A DNA stretch of 64,000 nt from the NCBI RefSeq assembly GCF_009745985.1, contig NZ_WFIX01000182.1, positions 186,001 to 250,000 of the forward strand, in the 5' to 3' direction. Both the position numbers and the translations under genes were made by a program. Positions 1 to 7,959 of the stretch are shown one piece after another (position 1 is the first letter of the stretch; the number at the start of each line of letters is the position of its first letter). The notes beneath the pieces were generated by a model, which saw only the letters and a list, made by a program, of their open reading frames with translations, searched no databases and had not been told where the DNA came from. The stretch comes from Microbacterium karelineae (GTDB taxonomy: Bacteria; Actinomycetota; Actinomycetes; Actinomycetales; Microbacteriaceae).

Positions 1-1437
1 CAGGCGCGCCGTCTCGACGAGGAGGTCCACGCCCTCCTTCGCCATGAATGCGATGTCGTCGGTCGCGAGCACGTACTTCACGAGCGCATAGGCGACGTCG
101 GCGTTGATGTGGTACTGCGCGGTCCCGGCCGCGTAGTACGCCGAGGCCTCCTCGCCGTTGATCGTGCGCCACGGGATGAGGGCGCCGCCCTCGCTCATCT
201 GCGCGGCGCGGCGCCTGGCCGCCGGGAGCATCCCCGCGCGCATCCGCAGGGCGTTGCGCGCCCACAGCGGCGACGTGTAGTCGAGGAAGGGCAGCACGTA
301 CACATCGGTGTCCCAGAAGTAGTGCCCGCTGTACCCCGAGCCCGTCATGCCCTTCGCGGGCACGCCCCAGCCGTCGGCGCGCGCCGACGCCATCGCGACC
401 TGGAGGAGCCCCCACCGTGTCGCCTGCTGCAGGCTGTCATGGCCCGCGATCCTCACATCGGAGCGGTCCCAGAAGTCGTCGAGCCAGGCGCGCTGGCGGG
501 CCCGGTGCTCGTCGGCGCTCGTCGACGTCGAGCGGTCGAGCGTGCGCCGCCCGCGGTCGATGAGCTCGGCGGCGGGCACGCCGCGCGAGGTGTGATAGCT
601 CACGTACTTCGTCACGGTGACGGGGACGCCCGCCTTCGCCTCGACGCGGAAGACGTTCTTGGCGATGTCCGGCTCGATGAGACCGCGCGACTCGTAGGGA
701 TTCTCGGTCTCGATCGTGTGATCAGCCACGACAGCGAGCGTCATCCCGCTCGAGGCCGTGCGGTACGAGAGAGTCGAGCGGTTGCCGACCTGCCAGTACT
801 CCTGCGGGACGAGGACGCGCTCGGCGATCCGCTCGGCCTTGCGCGGATCCGGCTTCCCGCTCGTCTTCCGCGCGGCCGCGGGGCGCCCGCCGTAGACGTC
901 CTCGCCGTCCTGCCGGTTGATGATCTGGCAGTTGATGACGACGGGCGCGTCGGCGTTGAGCACCGTCACCTTCATCTGCAGCACGGCGAGGTGCCGGTCG
1001 GCGAACGAGATGAGGCGGCTCGACTCGAGCAGCACCTCCTTGCCAGATGGCGTCACCCAGCGGATCCGGCGGTTCTGCGAGGCGTCGCGGAAGTCGAGGC
1101 TGCGCTCGTACTCCGTCATCTCCGCGAGGTCGATCGACATCGGCTCGTCGTCGACGTAGACCCGCATGATCTTCGCGTCGGGGACGTTGACGATCGTCTG
1201 CCCGACCTCCGCGAAGCCGTACGCGCTCTCCGCGTGCTGGATCGGCCACGTCTCGTGGAAGCCGTTGATGTACGTGCCGTGCTCGTGCGCGTGCCGACCC
1301 TCCGGGTAGTCGGCGCGCATGCCGATGAAGCCGTTGCCCGTCGCGAAGACGGTCTCGGTCACCCCGAGGTCGTCCTCATCGAAGCGCGTCTCGACGAGGC
1401 GCCACGGGTCGATCGGGAAGCGCTCGCGGTCGATCAT
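1..1437 (-). CDS. Glycoside hydrolase family 65 phosphorylase (maltose/trehalose/kojibiose phosphorylase type), C-terminus cut off
   Basis: This is an inverting disaccharide phosphorylase that should split a glucobiose with phosphate to beta-glucose 1-phosphate and glucose in the cytoplasm. The 479 visible residues cover the N-terminal beta-sandwich (about 1-290) and the start of the (alpha/alpha)6 barrel. Family landmarks are GYSGHYFWDTDVY (368-380) and PWRTINGEEASAYY (422-435), whose INGEE motif (427-430 region) holds the catalytic glutamate; HINADVAYAL follows. The family is usually 750-850 residues, so about 300 residues lie beyond position 1. The ATG at 1437 overlaps the stop of the upstream HAD gene (ATGA), so the two are translationally coupled. 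The partner fits conversion of beta-glucose 1-phosphate to glucose 6-phosphate. The substrate (maltose, trehalose, kojibiose or nigerose) cannot be told from this part. Confidence 0.88.
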   Translation of the reverse strand, partial: MIDRERFPIDPWRLVETRFDEDDLGVTETVFATGNGFIGMRADYPEGRHAHEHGTYINGFHETWPIQHAESAYGFAEVGQTIVNVPDAKIMRVYVDDEPMSIDLAEMTEYERSLDFRDASQNRRIRWVTPSGKEVLLESSRLISFADRHLAVLQMKVTVLNADAPVVINCQIINRQDGEDVYGGRPAAARKTSGKPDPRKAERIAERVLVPQEYWQVGNRSTLSYRTASSGMTLAVVADHTIETENPYESRGLIEPDIAKNVFRVEAKAGVPVTVTKYVSYHTSRGVPAAELIDRGRRTLDRSTSTSADEHRARQRAWLDDFWDRSDVRIAGHDSLQQATRWGLLQVAMASARADGWGVPAKGMTGSGYSGHYFWDTDVYVLPFLDYTSPLWARNALRMRAGMLPAARRRAAQMSEGGALIPWRTINGEEASAYYAAGTAQYHINADVAYALVKYVLATDDIAFMAKEGVDLLVETARL

Positions 1438-2183
1438 GCGGTGGTCTCCAGGAGGTCGGCGAGGTCGGTCACGATGAGGTGCGCGCCGACGTCGACGAGG
1501 GCGTCGGATCCGACGCCGCGGTCGACGCCGACGACGAGCCCGAAGCCGCCGGCGACGCCGGAGGCGACACCGGCGAGCGCGTCCTCGATGACGGCGCAGC
1601 GGGAGGGATCCGCTCCGAGCCGCCGCGCGCCCTCGAGGAACACATCGGGGGCGGGTTTCGAGGGGAGATTCCGTTCCTCGGCCACGATCCCATCGACGAT
1701 CACGGGGAAGCGCTCGCGGATCCCCGCCGCCTCGAGCACGGGGACCGCGTTCTTCGAGCTCGACACGATCGCCACGGGCGTGCCCGCCCTCTCGAGCGCC
1801 TCCACGAGCGCGAGGGATCCCGGATACGGAGCGATGCCGTCCCGGTCCAGCACGCGCAGGAAGGCCGTGTTCTTGCGATTGCCGATGCCGCAGACGGTCG
1901 GCTCCGACGGGTCGTCGGCGGGCTCGCCCCACGCGATCTCGACATCGCGGCTGCGCAGCACGCCCGCGACCCCGTCGTACCGCTTCTTGCCGTCGACGTG
2001 CTCGAAGTAGTCGCGGTCCGTATACGGAGGCGCGATGCCCCAGTCGTCGAAGAGCTCGTCGAACACGGTCTGCCACGCGTGCATGTGCACCTCAGCGGTC
2101 GGCGTGAGCACGCCGTCGAGGTCGAACAGCACGGCGTCGAGTCCGTCGAGACGCGGCGCAGTGGGGGCGATGCCGTCGGTCAC
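1434..2183 (-). CDS. HAD-family hydrolase of the beta-phosphoglucomutase type
   Basis: The 249-residue protein belongs to HAD subfamily I. Motif I is LFDLDGVLTPTAEVHMHAW near residues 19-37, with the paired [12 protein letters not shown] the phosphoryl-transfer site. Motif II is the serine run VSSSK. The lysine motif is in LPSKPAPDVF, and the acidic motif IED lies in VIEDALAGV. The role inferred from the overlapping GH65 gene is beta-glucose 1-phosphate to glucose 6-phosphate; a phosphatase activity cannot be excluded. The start is GTG at 2183, chosen because GGAGA lies 6 bases upstream and no in-frame ATG is better placed. It is the first gene of the visible two-gene operon. Confidence 0.85.
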   Translation of the reverse strand: MTDGIAPTAPRLDGLDAVLFDLDGVLTPTAEVHMHAWQTVFDELFDDWGIAPPYTDRDYFEHVDGKKRYDGVAGVLRSRDVEIAWGEPADDPSEPTVCGIGNRKNTAFLRVLDRDGIAPYPGSLALVEALERAGTPVAIVSSSKNAVPVLEAAGIRERFPVIVDGIVAEERNLPSKPAPDVFLEGARRLGADPSRCAVIEDALAGVASGVAGGFGLVVGVDRGVGSDALVDVGAHLIVTDLADLLETTA

Positions 2184-2273
2184 GGGAGGTCTCCGATCAG
2201 GTGCGAGGGGTGGGGTGCTCCGGCCAGCATAGGTGCGTGCGGGTTACCGGCTCATGACGCGGGCGGAGCGGCG

Positions 2274-3503
2274 TCAGGAACAGGCCGCGAGGGTCTGGCG
2301 CGCGATCTCGATCTCCTCGTCGGTCGGCACGACGAGCACCGTCACGTCGGAGTCATCGGACGAGATGCGGACGATCTCGCCGCGCGGCGCGCCCTCATTC
2401 CGCTCGGGGTCGACCCGCACGCCCGCGAACCCGAGGCGGTCGAGCGCTCCCGCGCGCACGAGCGGCGTGTTCTCGCCGACTCCGGCCGTGAAGCTGATGA
2501 CGTCGACGCCGCCGAGCTGCGCCATGTAGGCGCCCGCGTAGGAGCGCAGCCGGTGCAGGTACACGTCGAGCGCGAGGCGCGCCCGCTCGTCCCCCTCGGC
2601 GCGGCGCGAGACGAGGTCGCGCATGTCGTTCGCGCCCGCGAGGCCGACGAGGCCGCTCTCCTTGTTGAGCACGCGGTCGAGGTCGTCGACGCCGAGCCCC
2701 GCGCGCCGCTGGAGGTGCAGGAGGATCGCGGGGTCGAGGTCGCCCGTGCGGGTCCCCATCACGAGGCCCTCGAGCGGTGTGAAGCCCATCGACGTGTCGA
2801 TGGACCGCCCGCCGTCGATGGCCGTGACCGACGCCCCGTTGCCGAGGTGGAACACGATCTGGCGCAGCTCGCCGAGCGGCCGGCCGACGTGCGCCGCGGC
2901 CGCCTCGCTCACGAACTTGTGGCTCGTGCCGTGGAAGCCGTAGCGGCGGATCCGGTGCCGCTCGGCGAGGTCGCGATCGAGCGCGTAGGTGTATGCCTCC
3001 GGCGGCATGGACTGGTGGAAGGCCGTGTCGAAGACCGCGACGTGCTCGATGTCGGCGAACGATCGGCGGGCGGCGCGGATCCCCTGCAGCGCGCCGGGAT
3101 TGTGCAGCGGCGCGAGGACCGACAGCTCGTCGATGCCCGTCTCGACGAGGTCGTCGATCGGCGTCGCCGCGAAGAACCGGGCGCCGCCGTGGACGACGCG
3201 GTGCCCGACCGCGGTGGGCGGGTGCGCCTCCAGCGACGGGCCGTGCGCGGCGAACGCGTCGAGCATCGCCTGGAACCCGGCGGTGTGGTCGGGGATCCGC
3301 CGCCCGATCTCGCTCGTCGCGCTCTCGACGGCCGGCGTCGGCTCCCCCGGATCCGCGTGCACGTGCACCGTGTGCCGCGCGCGCCCCTGCGGCTCGCCGA
3401 TGCGCTCGACGAGCCCCGAGGCGAGCACCCGCTCTCCGGCCATATCGATGAGCTGGTACTTGAACGACGACGAGCCGCTGTTGACGACGAGCACGACCGA
3501 CAT
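2274..3503 (-). CDS. ackA: Acetate kinase
   Basis: The enzyme interconverts acetyl phosphate plus ADP with acetate plus ATP, the second step of the phosphotransacetylase-acetate kinase route. The protein opens with VLVVNSGSSSFKYQLID, the phosphate-binding signature of the acetokinase family. It carries FHGTSHKFVS, HLGNGASVTAIDGG, the GLVMGTRTGDLDP loop and the C-terminal FTAGVGEN motif. Its length of 409 residues is normal. The start is taken as ATG 3503 because AGAGGGG lies 5 bases upstream. A GTG at 3509 would give a GTGA overlap with pta but would leave no room for a ribosome site. It follows pta at once, as in most actinobacteria. Confidence 0.96.
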   Translation of the reverse strand: MSVVLVVNSGSSSFKYQLIDMAGERVLASGLVERIGEPQGRARHTVHVHADPGEPTPAVESATSEIGRRIPDHTAGFQAMLDAFAAHGPSLEAHPPTAVGHRVVHGGARFFAATPIDDLVETGIDELSVLAPLHNPGALQGIRAARRSFADIEHVAVFDTAFHQSMPPEAYTYALDRDLAERHRIRRYGFHGTSHKFVSEAAAAHVGRPLGELRQIVFHLGNGASVTAIDGGRSIDTSMGFTPLEGLVMGTRTGDLDPAILLHLQRRAGLGVDDLDRVLNKESGLVGLAGANDMRDLVSRRAEGDERARLALDVYLHRLRSYAGAYMAQLGGVDVISFTAGVGENTPLVRAGALDRLGFAGVRVDPERNEGAPRGEIVRISSDDSDVTVLVVPTDEEIEIARQTLAACS

Positions 3504-3505
3504 GG

Positions 3506-5614
3506 TCACCCCTCTGCCTGCGCCTGGATCGCGGTGATCGCGACCGTGTTCACGATGTCGTCGACGAGCGCCCCGCGAGACAGGTCGTTGATCGGCTTGT
3601 TCAGCCCCTGCAGCACCGGACCGATCGCGACCGCGCCCGCCGAGCGCTGCACGGCCTTATAGGTGTTGTTGCCCGTGTTCAGGTCGGGGAACACGAAGAC
3701 GGTCGCGCGGCCGGCCACGGCCGACTCGGGCATCTTCGCGCGCGCGACGGCCGCATCGGCCGCGGCGTCGTACTGGATCGGCCCCTCGATCGGCAGCTCG
3801 GGCGCGCGCTCGCGGGCGAGGGCCGTCGCCTCGCGCACCTTCTCGACCTCAGCGCCCGAGCCCGACTCCCCCGTCGAATACGACAGCATCGCCACGCGCG
3901 GCTCGATCGCGAACCGCCGCGCGGTCGCGGCCGACGAGACGGCGATGTCGGCGAGCTGCTCGCTCGTGGGATCCGGGATCACGGCGCAGTCTCCGTAGAC
4001 CAGCACGCGGTCGGCGAGCGCCATGAGGAACACGCTCGAGACGACCGAGACGCCGGGCCGCGTCTTGATGACCTCGAACGAGGGGCGGATCGTGTGCGCC
4101 GTCGTGTGCGCCGCGCCCGAGACCATCCCGTCCGCCTCACCCAGGTGCACCATCATCGTGCCGAAGTACGACACATCGGTGACGAGGTCGGCGGCCTTCT
4201 CATACGTCATGCCCTTGTGGGCGCGCAGCTTCGCGTACTCCGTCGCGAAACGGTCGACGTGCACGGGATCGAACGGACTGAGCACCTCGGCCGCGCCGAT
4301 GTCGAGGCCGAGCTCGATCGCGCGCGCCCGCACCTCGAACGGTTCGCCGAGGATCGTCAGATCCGCGACGCCGCGCTCGAGCAGGATCGCCGCGGCGCGC
4401 AGGATCCGGTCGTCGTCGCCCTCGGGCAGCACGATTCGGCGGCGGTCGGACCGCGCCCGCTCGAGCAGCTGGTACTGGAACATGAGCGGCGTGACGACGG
4501 TCGCGCGCGCCACGCCGAGCACGCGGGTGAGCTCGTCGATGTCGACGTTCTGGTCGAACAGGCTCAGGGCGCGGGCGTAGCGCTGCGCGCTCGACGCCGC
4601 GAGGCGCCCGCGCGTGCTCATGACCCGCACGGCCGTGTCGTAGGTGTCGCCCGGCGCGCGGATGATGGGGATCCGCGACGCGAGCCCCTCGATGAGTCGC
4701 TGCATCACCTCGGGGATCTCGAAGTCGCCGTTGAGCACGATCCCGGCGAGCGACGGGAACGTGCCCGAGCTGTTGGCGGTCAGCGTCGCGAGGAGCGCGT
4801 CGCCGCGATCCGCGGGGATGATGACGACGTCGCCCTCGCTGAGCCGCGGCAGCACGTTCACCATCGACATCGCGGCGACCGTCACGCCGAGCGCCTCGCG
4901 CCCGAGCAGCTCCTCCTCGCCCTTGACGAGCTCGCCGTCGACCGCGCGCAGGATGTCGCCCATCGTGGGGGCGACGAGCAGGCGGTCCTCCGGCAGCGCC
5001 CAGACGGGGCTCGACGGCGTGTGCTCCCGCACCGCCGAGGCGATGTCCGCCGCGCGTTCGCCGTCGGCGCGGTTGACGATCGTCGCCGCGATCTCGGCGC
5101 GGGCGCGCACGAGCTCCGCGACGGCGAGCGACGCGATCTGCCCCATCTGCTGCGGCGAGCGCGGCATCTGGGATCCGAGGGCCTCGACCTGGCCGTGCTG
5201 CTGGCGCCCGCCGAGGACGAGCAGGACGGGGGTCCCGAGGTTCGCGGCGATGCGCGCGTTGTAGGCGAGCTCGGCGGGGCTGCCGACGTCGGTGTAGTCG
5301 CTGCCGAGGACGACGACCGCGTCGCAGCGGCCCTCGACGCGCTTGTACCGCGCGACGATCTCGGCGAGGGCGCCCTCGGGATCCGCGCGGACGTCGTCGT
5401 AGGTCACGCCCACGCAGTCGTCATACGGCAGGTCGACGCCGTCGTGATCGAGCAGCATCTCGAGGACGTAGTCGCGCTCGTTCGTCGAGCGCGCGATCGG
5501 GCGGAACACCCCGACCCTCGGCGTGACGCGGCTCAGCGAATCGAGAACGCCGAGCGCGATGGTCGACTTCCCCGAATGGCCCTCTGCGGACGTGATGTAG
5601 ATGCTTCTCGCCAC
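3506..5614 (-). CDS. pta: Phosphate acetyltransferase (long form)
   Basis: The enzyme converts acetyl-CoA and phosphate to acetyl phosphate and CoA, and works with AckA downstream. The 702 residues match the long three-domain form. An N-terminal P-loop domain of the dethiobiotin-synthase type starts at residue 5 (YITSAEGHSGKSTIALG). A DRTGG-type regulatory domain covers about 210-330. The C-terminal catalytic PTA domain begins near 370 and contains VLPEGDDDRILRAA, DGMVSGAAHTTAHTIRP and FPDLNTGNNTYKAVQRS. The gene ends in TGA at 3506, two bases before the ackA ATG. The SRP RNA gene lies upstream on the same strand. Confidence 0.96.
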   Translation of the reverse strand: MARSIYITSAEGHSGKSTIALGVLDSLSRVTPRVGVFRPIARSTNERDYVLEMLLDHDGVDLPYDDCVGVTYDDVRADPEGALAEIVARYKRVEGRCDAVVVLGSDYTDVGSPAELAYNARIAANLGTPVLLVLGGRQQHGQVEALGSQMPRSPQQMGQIASLAVAELVRARAEIAATIVNRADGERAADIASAVREHTPSSPVWALPEDRLLVAPTMGDILRAVDGELVKGEEELLGREALGVTVAAMSMVNVLPRLSEGDVVIIPADRGDALLATLTANSSGTFPSLAGIVLNGDFEIPEVMQRLIEGLASRIPIIRAPGDTYDTAVRVMSTRGRLAASSAQRYARALSLFDQNVDIDELTRVLGVARATVVTPLMFQYQLLERARSDRRRIVLPEGDDDRILRAAAILLERGVADLTILGEPFEVRARAIELGLDIGAAEVLSPFDPVHVDRFATEYAKLRAHKGMTYEKAADLVTDVSYFGTMMVHLGEADGMVSGAAHTTAHTIRPSFEVIKTRPGVSVVSSVFLMALADRVLVYGDCAVIPDPTSEQLADIAVSSAATARRFAIEPRVAMLSYSTGESGSGAEVEKVREATALARERAPELPIEGPIQYDAAADAAVARAKMPESAVAGRATVFVFPDLNTGNNTYKAVQRSAGAVAIGPVLQGLNKPINDLSRGALVDDIVNTVAITAIQAQAEG

Positions 5615-5666
5615 GTGTCACAACCTACCGGCGTGCGGGGAGAAGGGCATGCCCGGAGAAAGAAAA

Positions 5667-5754
5667 GACTCTCCGCGTACCCGGCAGAGCCCGGTTACCC
5701 TTGCTACGTTTCCGTCCTGGGGGAGTTGGCCTGGATGCCGTCACGCGGAGAGCT
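5667..5754 (-). ncRNA. ffs: Bacterial small signal recognition particle RNA (4.5S-like)
   Basis: Read on the minus strand, the region has the SRP core: an apical GGAA tetraloop (plus-strand TTCC at 5710-5713) flanked by CAGGAC and ACGTAGCAAGGG, matching the actinobacterial domain IV pattern with its asymmetric bulge. The ends pair as CTCTCCGCGT (5743-5752) with ACGCGGAGAG (5669-5678), closing one long hairpin. A T-rich run, TCTTTTCTTT on the minus strand (about 5657-5667), follows and fits a terminator. The RNA should bind Ffh and direct membrane protein targeting. Exact ends are estimated to within about 10 bases. Confidence 0.85.
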
Positions 5755-5857
5755 GACTCGAGTCTATCAGCGATGACGGAGTGCTCGGTCACGGGCTCGG
5801 GTGTCACACGACGTCGTTAGGCTGACCCCAGATCGAGACCGCCGACCGAGAGTGGAC

Positions 5858-6832
5858 ATGCCAGACACGACGATGACGCCCGAGGAGTTCCGCGAGACGA
5901 CGAATCGGATCGCGGACACCGTCCGTCACGTGATCGACGGCAAGGAGCACGCGATCCGCTCCGCGCTCGTCGTGCTGCTGGCCGAGGGACACCTGCTCGT
6001 GGAGGACGTTCCGGGCGTCGGCAAGACCATGCTGGCCCGTGCGCTCGCGGCGTCGATCGACGCGGACGTGCGGCGGATCCAGTTCACACCGGATCTGCTG
6101 CCGGGCGACGTCACGGGCGTATCGGTGTACAGCCCCGCGAACCGCGAGTTCGAGTTCACGCCGGGCGCGGTGTTCGCGAACGTCGTCATCGCCGACGAGA
6201 TCAACCGCTCCTCCCCCAAGACCCAGTCGGCGCTCCTCGAGGCGATGGAGGAGCGCCAGGTGTCGGTCGACGGCCGCTCACACCCGCTCCCCGCCCCGTT
6301 CCTCGTCATCGCGACGCAGAACCCGCTCGAGATGGACGGCACGTACGCGCTTCCCGAGGCCCAGCTCGACCGGTTCATGATGCGCATGTCGATGGGCTAC
6401 CCCGACGCCGAGGCGGAGGCGCTCATGCTGCGCCAGCGCGACACCCGCAACCCGCTCCTCGAGGTGCGCCCCGTCGTCACGCTCGACGGCGTGGCGCAGC
6501 TCATCGACTTCGCCCATCGCGTGCACGTCGCGCCCGTCATGGAGCAGTACGCCGTCTCGCTCGCACGGGCCACGCGTGAGCACCCCGATCTGCGCCTCGG
6601 CGCGAGCCCGCGCGCGACGCTGCAGCTCGTGCGCGCCTCGAAGGCGTGGGCGGCGCTGCAGGGCCGCGAGTTCGTCATCCCCGACGACATCTCCGGCCTG
6701 GCCCGCTCGGTGTTCGGGCACCGCCTGATCCCCACGCGCCACGCCGCCGCGGGCCGGCGCTCGGCGGATCCCGTGCCGCGCATCATCGACCAGATCGTCC
6801 AGTCGGTCGCGGTCCCCGTGGCGGGTCGGTGA
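5858..6832 (+). CDS. MoxR-family AAA+ ATPase
   Basis: This is a MoxR ATPase, a chaperone-like family usually encoded with DUF58 and transglutaminase proteins as here. The 324 residues carry Walker A GVGKT (53-57), the Walker B region VVIADEINRSSPKTQSALLE and sensor 1 VIATQNPLEMDGTYALPEAQ, typical of the family. The ATG at 5858 was chosen because the conserved family start aligns there; reading further upstream would add about 19 arginine-rich residues of intergenic DNA. A -10-like TAGGCT at 5817-5822 suggests a short leader. The stop overlaps the start of the DUF58 gene. The client and cellular process are unknown. Confidence 0.92.
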   Translation: MPDTTMTPEEFRETTNRIADTVRHVIDGKEHAIRSALVVLLAEGHLLVEDVPGVGKTMLARALAASIDADVRRIQFTPDLLPGDVTGVSVYSPANREFEFTPGAVFANVVIADEINRSSPKTQSALLEAMEERQVSVDGRSHPLPAPFLVIATQNPLEMDGTYALPEAQLDRFMMRMSMGYPDAEAEALMLRQRDTRNPLLEVRPVVTLDGVAQLIDFAHRVHVAPVMEQYAVSLARATREHPDLRLGASPRATLQLVRASKAWAALQGREFVIPDDISGLARSVFGHRLIPTRHAAAGRRSADPVPRIIDQIVQSVAVPVAGR

Positions 6833-7959
6833 CGAGCGCCCGGGCCGGAAGACCCGCGCGCGGCCGGCTCGTCCCCACCGGCCGCGGATTCGCCCTGCTC
6901 GCCCTCGGCGCCGCGCTGCTCCTCGGGGGCGCCGCGCTCGACCGCGTCGAACTGACGTACCTCGGCGTCGTGCTGTGGGGCGTCGTCGTGCTCGGCGCGA
7001 TCGTGCTGATGGTCGTGCCCCCTCCCTCGTCCGTCGCGCGGGTGCTGCACGAGGAGATCGTCGCGGTCGGCGAGCCGCTCGCCGTGACGACGACGCTGCA
7101 CGGCGGCACCGCCTTCGTCGACGCGTGCGAGGATCTCACCTCGCCCGGCCTCGCCCGCGCGGAGGCCCCATCCGATGACGACAGGACCGTCACCTGCACG
7201 GTGACGGCCGCGCGGCGCGGCGTGCACCGGGTCGGCCCCCTGCGGGCGAGCCTCGTCTCGCCGTTCCGCGTCGTGCGCCGCCTCCGCGACATCGGGGGCC
7301 TCGACGAGGTCGTCGCGGTGCCGCCCGTCGTGCCCCTCGCTCCCCTGCGCGCCACCGGGCTCGATGGGGGCGACGAGGCCGCGCAGATCGAGCGAAGCGG
7401 GCAGGGCCACGACAACCTCATCCCCCGTCCCTACGCCGCGGGCGACTCGATGCGCCGCGTCCATTGGCGCGCCTCCGCGCATCACGGCGACCTCATGGTG
7501 CGCGAGGAGGAGCGCGAGTCGACGCCGACCGCGATCGTGCTGCTCGACCTGTCGCCGGACGCCTGGCGCGACGAGGCCGCGTTCGACACGGGCGTGAGCG
7601 CCTGCGCCTCCGTCGTGGCGCGGCTGCTGTCCGACGGGTTCGTCATCGACGTCGAGGCCGCCGACGGATCGCTCCTCGCCACCGTCGATGGCCGCGCGTC
7701 CTTCGATGCGTTCCTCGCGATCTGCGCGAGCCTCGAACCCCGCGGTCAGGGTGAGGCGGGGGCCTCGTCGACCGTCCAGGCCGGCGTCGTCGTCGCGGTC
7801 GGGCGCGCCGTCACGCCGGTCGCATCGCCGGCGCCGCACGTGCTGCTGTCGTCGGAGGATCCGGGGGCATCTGGCGCGACGCGCGGCTGGCACGCCGCCG
7901 CCCTGCGCGACGACATCGCCGGATCCTGGGCCGACGCGATCGAGGGAGGCGCGCGATGA
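6829..7959 (+). CDS. DUF58 domain-containing membrane protein
   Basis: The 376-residue protein starts at GTG 6829, overlapping the MoxR stop (GTGA), which indicates coupled translation. Two hydrophobic helices occur near residues 21-37 and 43-62. The DUF58 signature follows in the middle: YAAGDSMRRVHWRASAHHG and LMVREEERE. The C-terminal half resembles a von Willebrand A-like fold, with LLDLSPDAWRDE at its start. DUF58 proteins pair with MoxR ATPases, and this organisation is conserved in many bacteria. The biochemical role is unknown; a part in envelope or protein-complex assembly is only inferred. Confidence 0.9.
   Translation: MTSARAGRPARGRLVPTGRGFALLALGAALLLGGAALDRVELTYLGVVLWGVVVLGAIVLMVVPPPSSVARVLHEEIVAVGEPLAVTTTLHGGTAFVDACEDLTSPGLARAEAPSDDDRTVTCTVTAARRGVHRVGPLRASLVSPFRVVRRLRDIGGLDEVVAVPPVVPLAPLRATGLDGGDEAAQIERSGQGHDNLIPRPYAAGDSMRRVHWRASAHHGDLMVREEERESTPTAIVLLDLSPDAWRDEAAFDTGVSACASVVARLLSDGFVIDVEAADGSLLATVDGRASFDAFLAICASLEPRGQGEAGASSTVQAGVVVAVGRAVTPVASPAPHVLLSSEDPGASGATRGWHAAALRDDIAGSWADAIEGGAR

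Noticed and set aside
1479-3662. A 727-codon plus-strand open frame opposite the HAD and ackA genes (and similar long frames opposite pta at 4094-5776 and the ABC exporter at 34311-36074).
   Set aside because: They mirror real genes on the other strand, are Arg/Asp/Val-rich and match no family. In DNA this GC-rich, stop codons are rare in the antisense frame.
5625-5807. A 60-codon minus-strand frame upstream of pta as a leader peptide.
   Set aside because: It lies across the SRP RNA gene, whose fold explains the conservation, and has no good ribosome-binding site.
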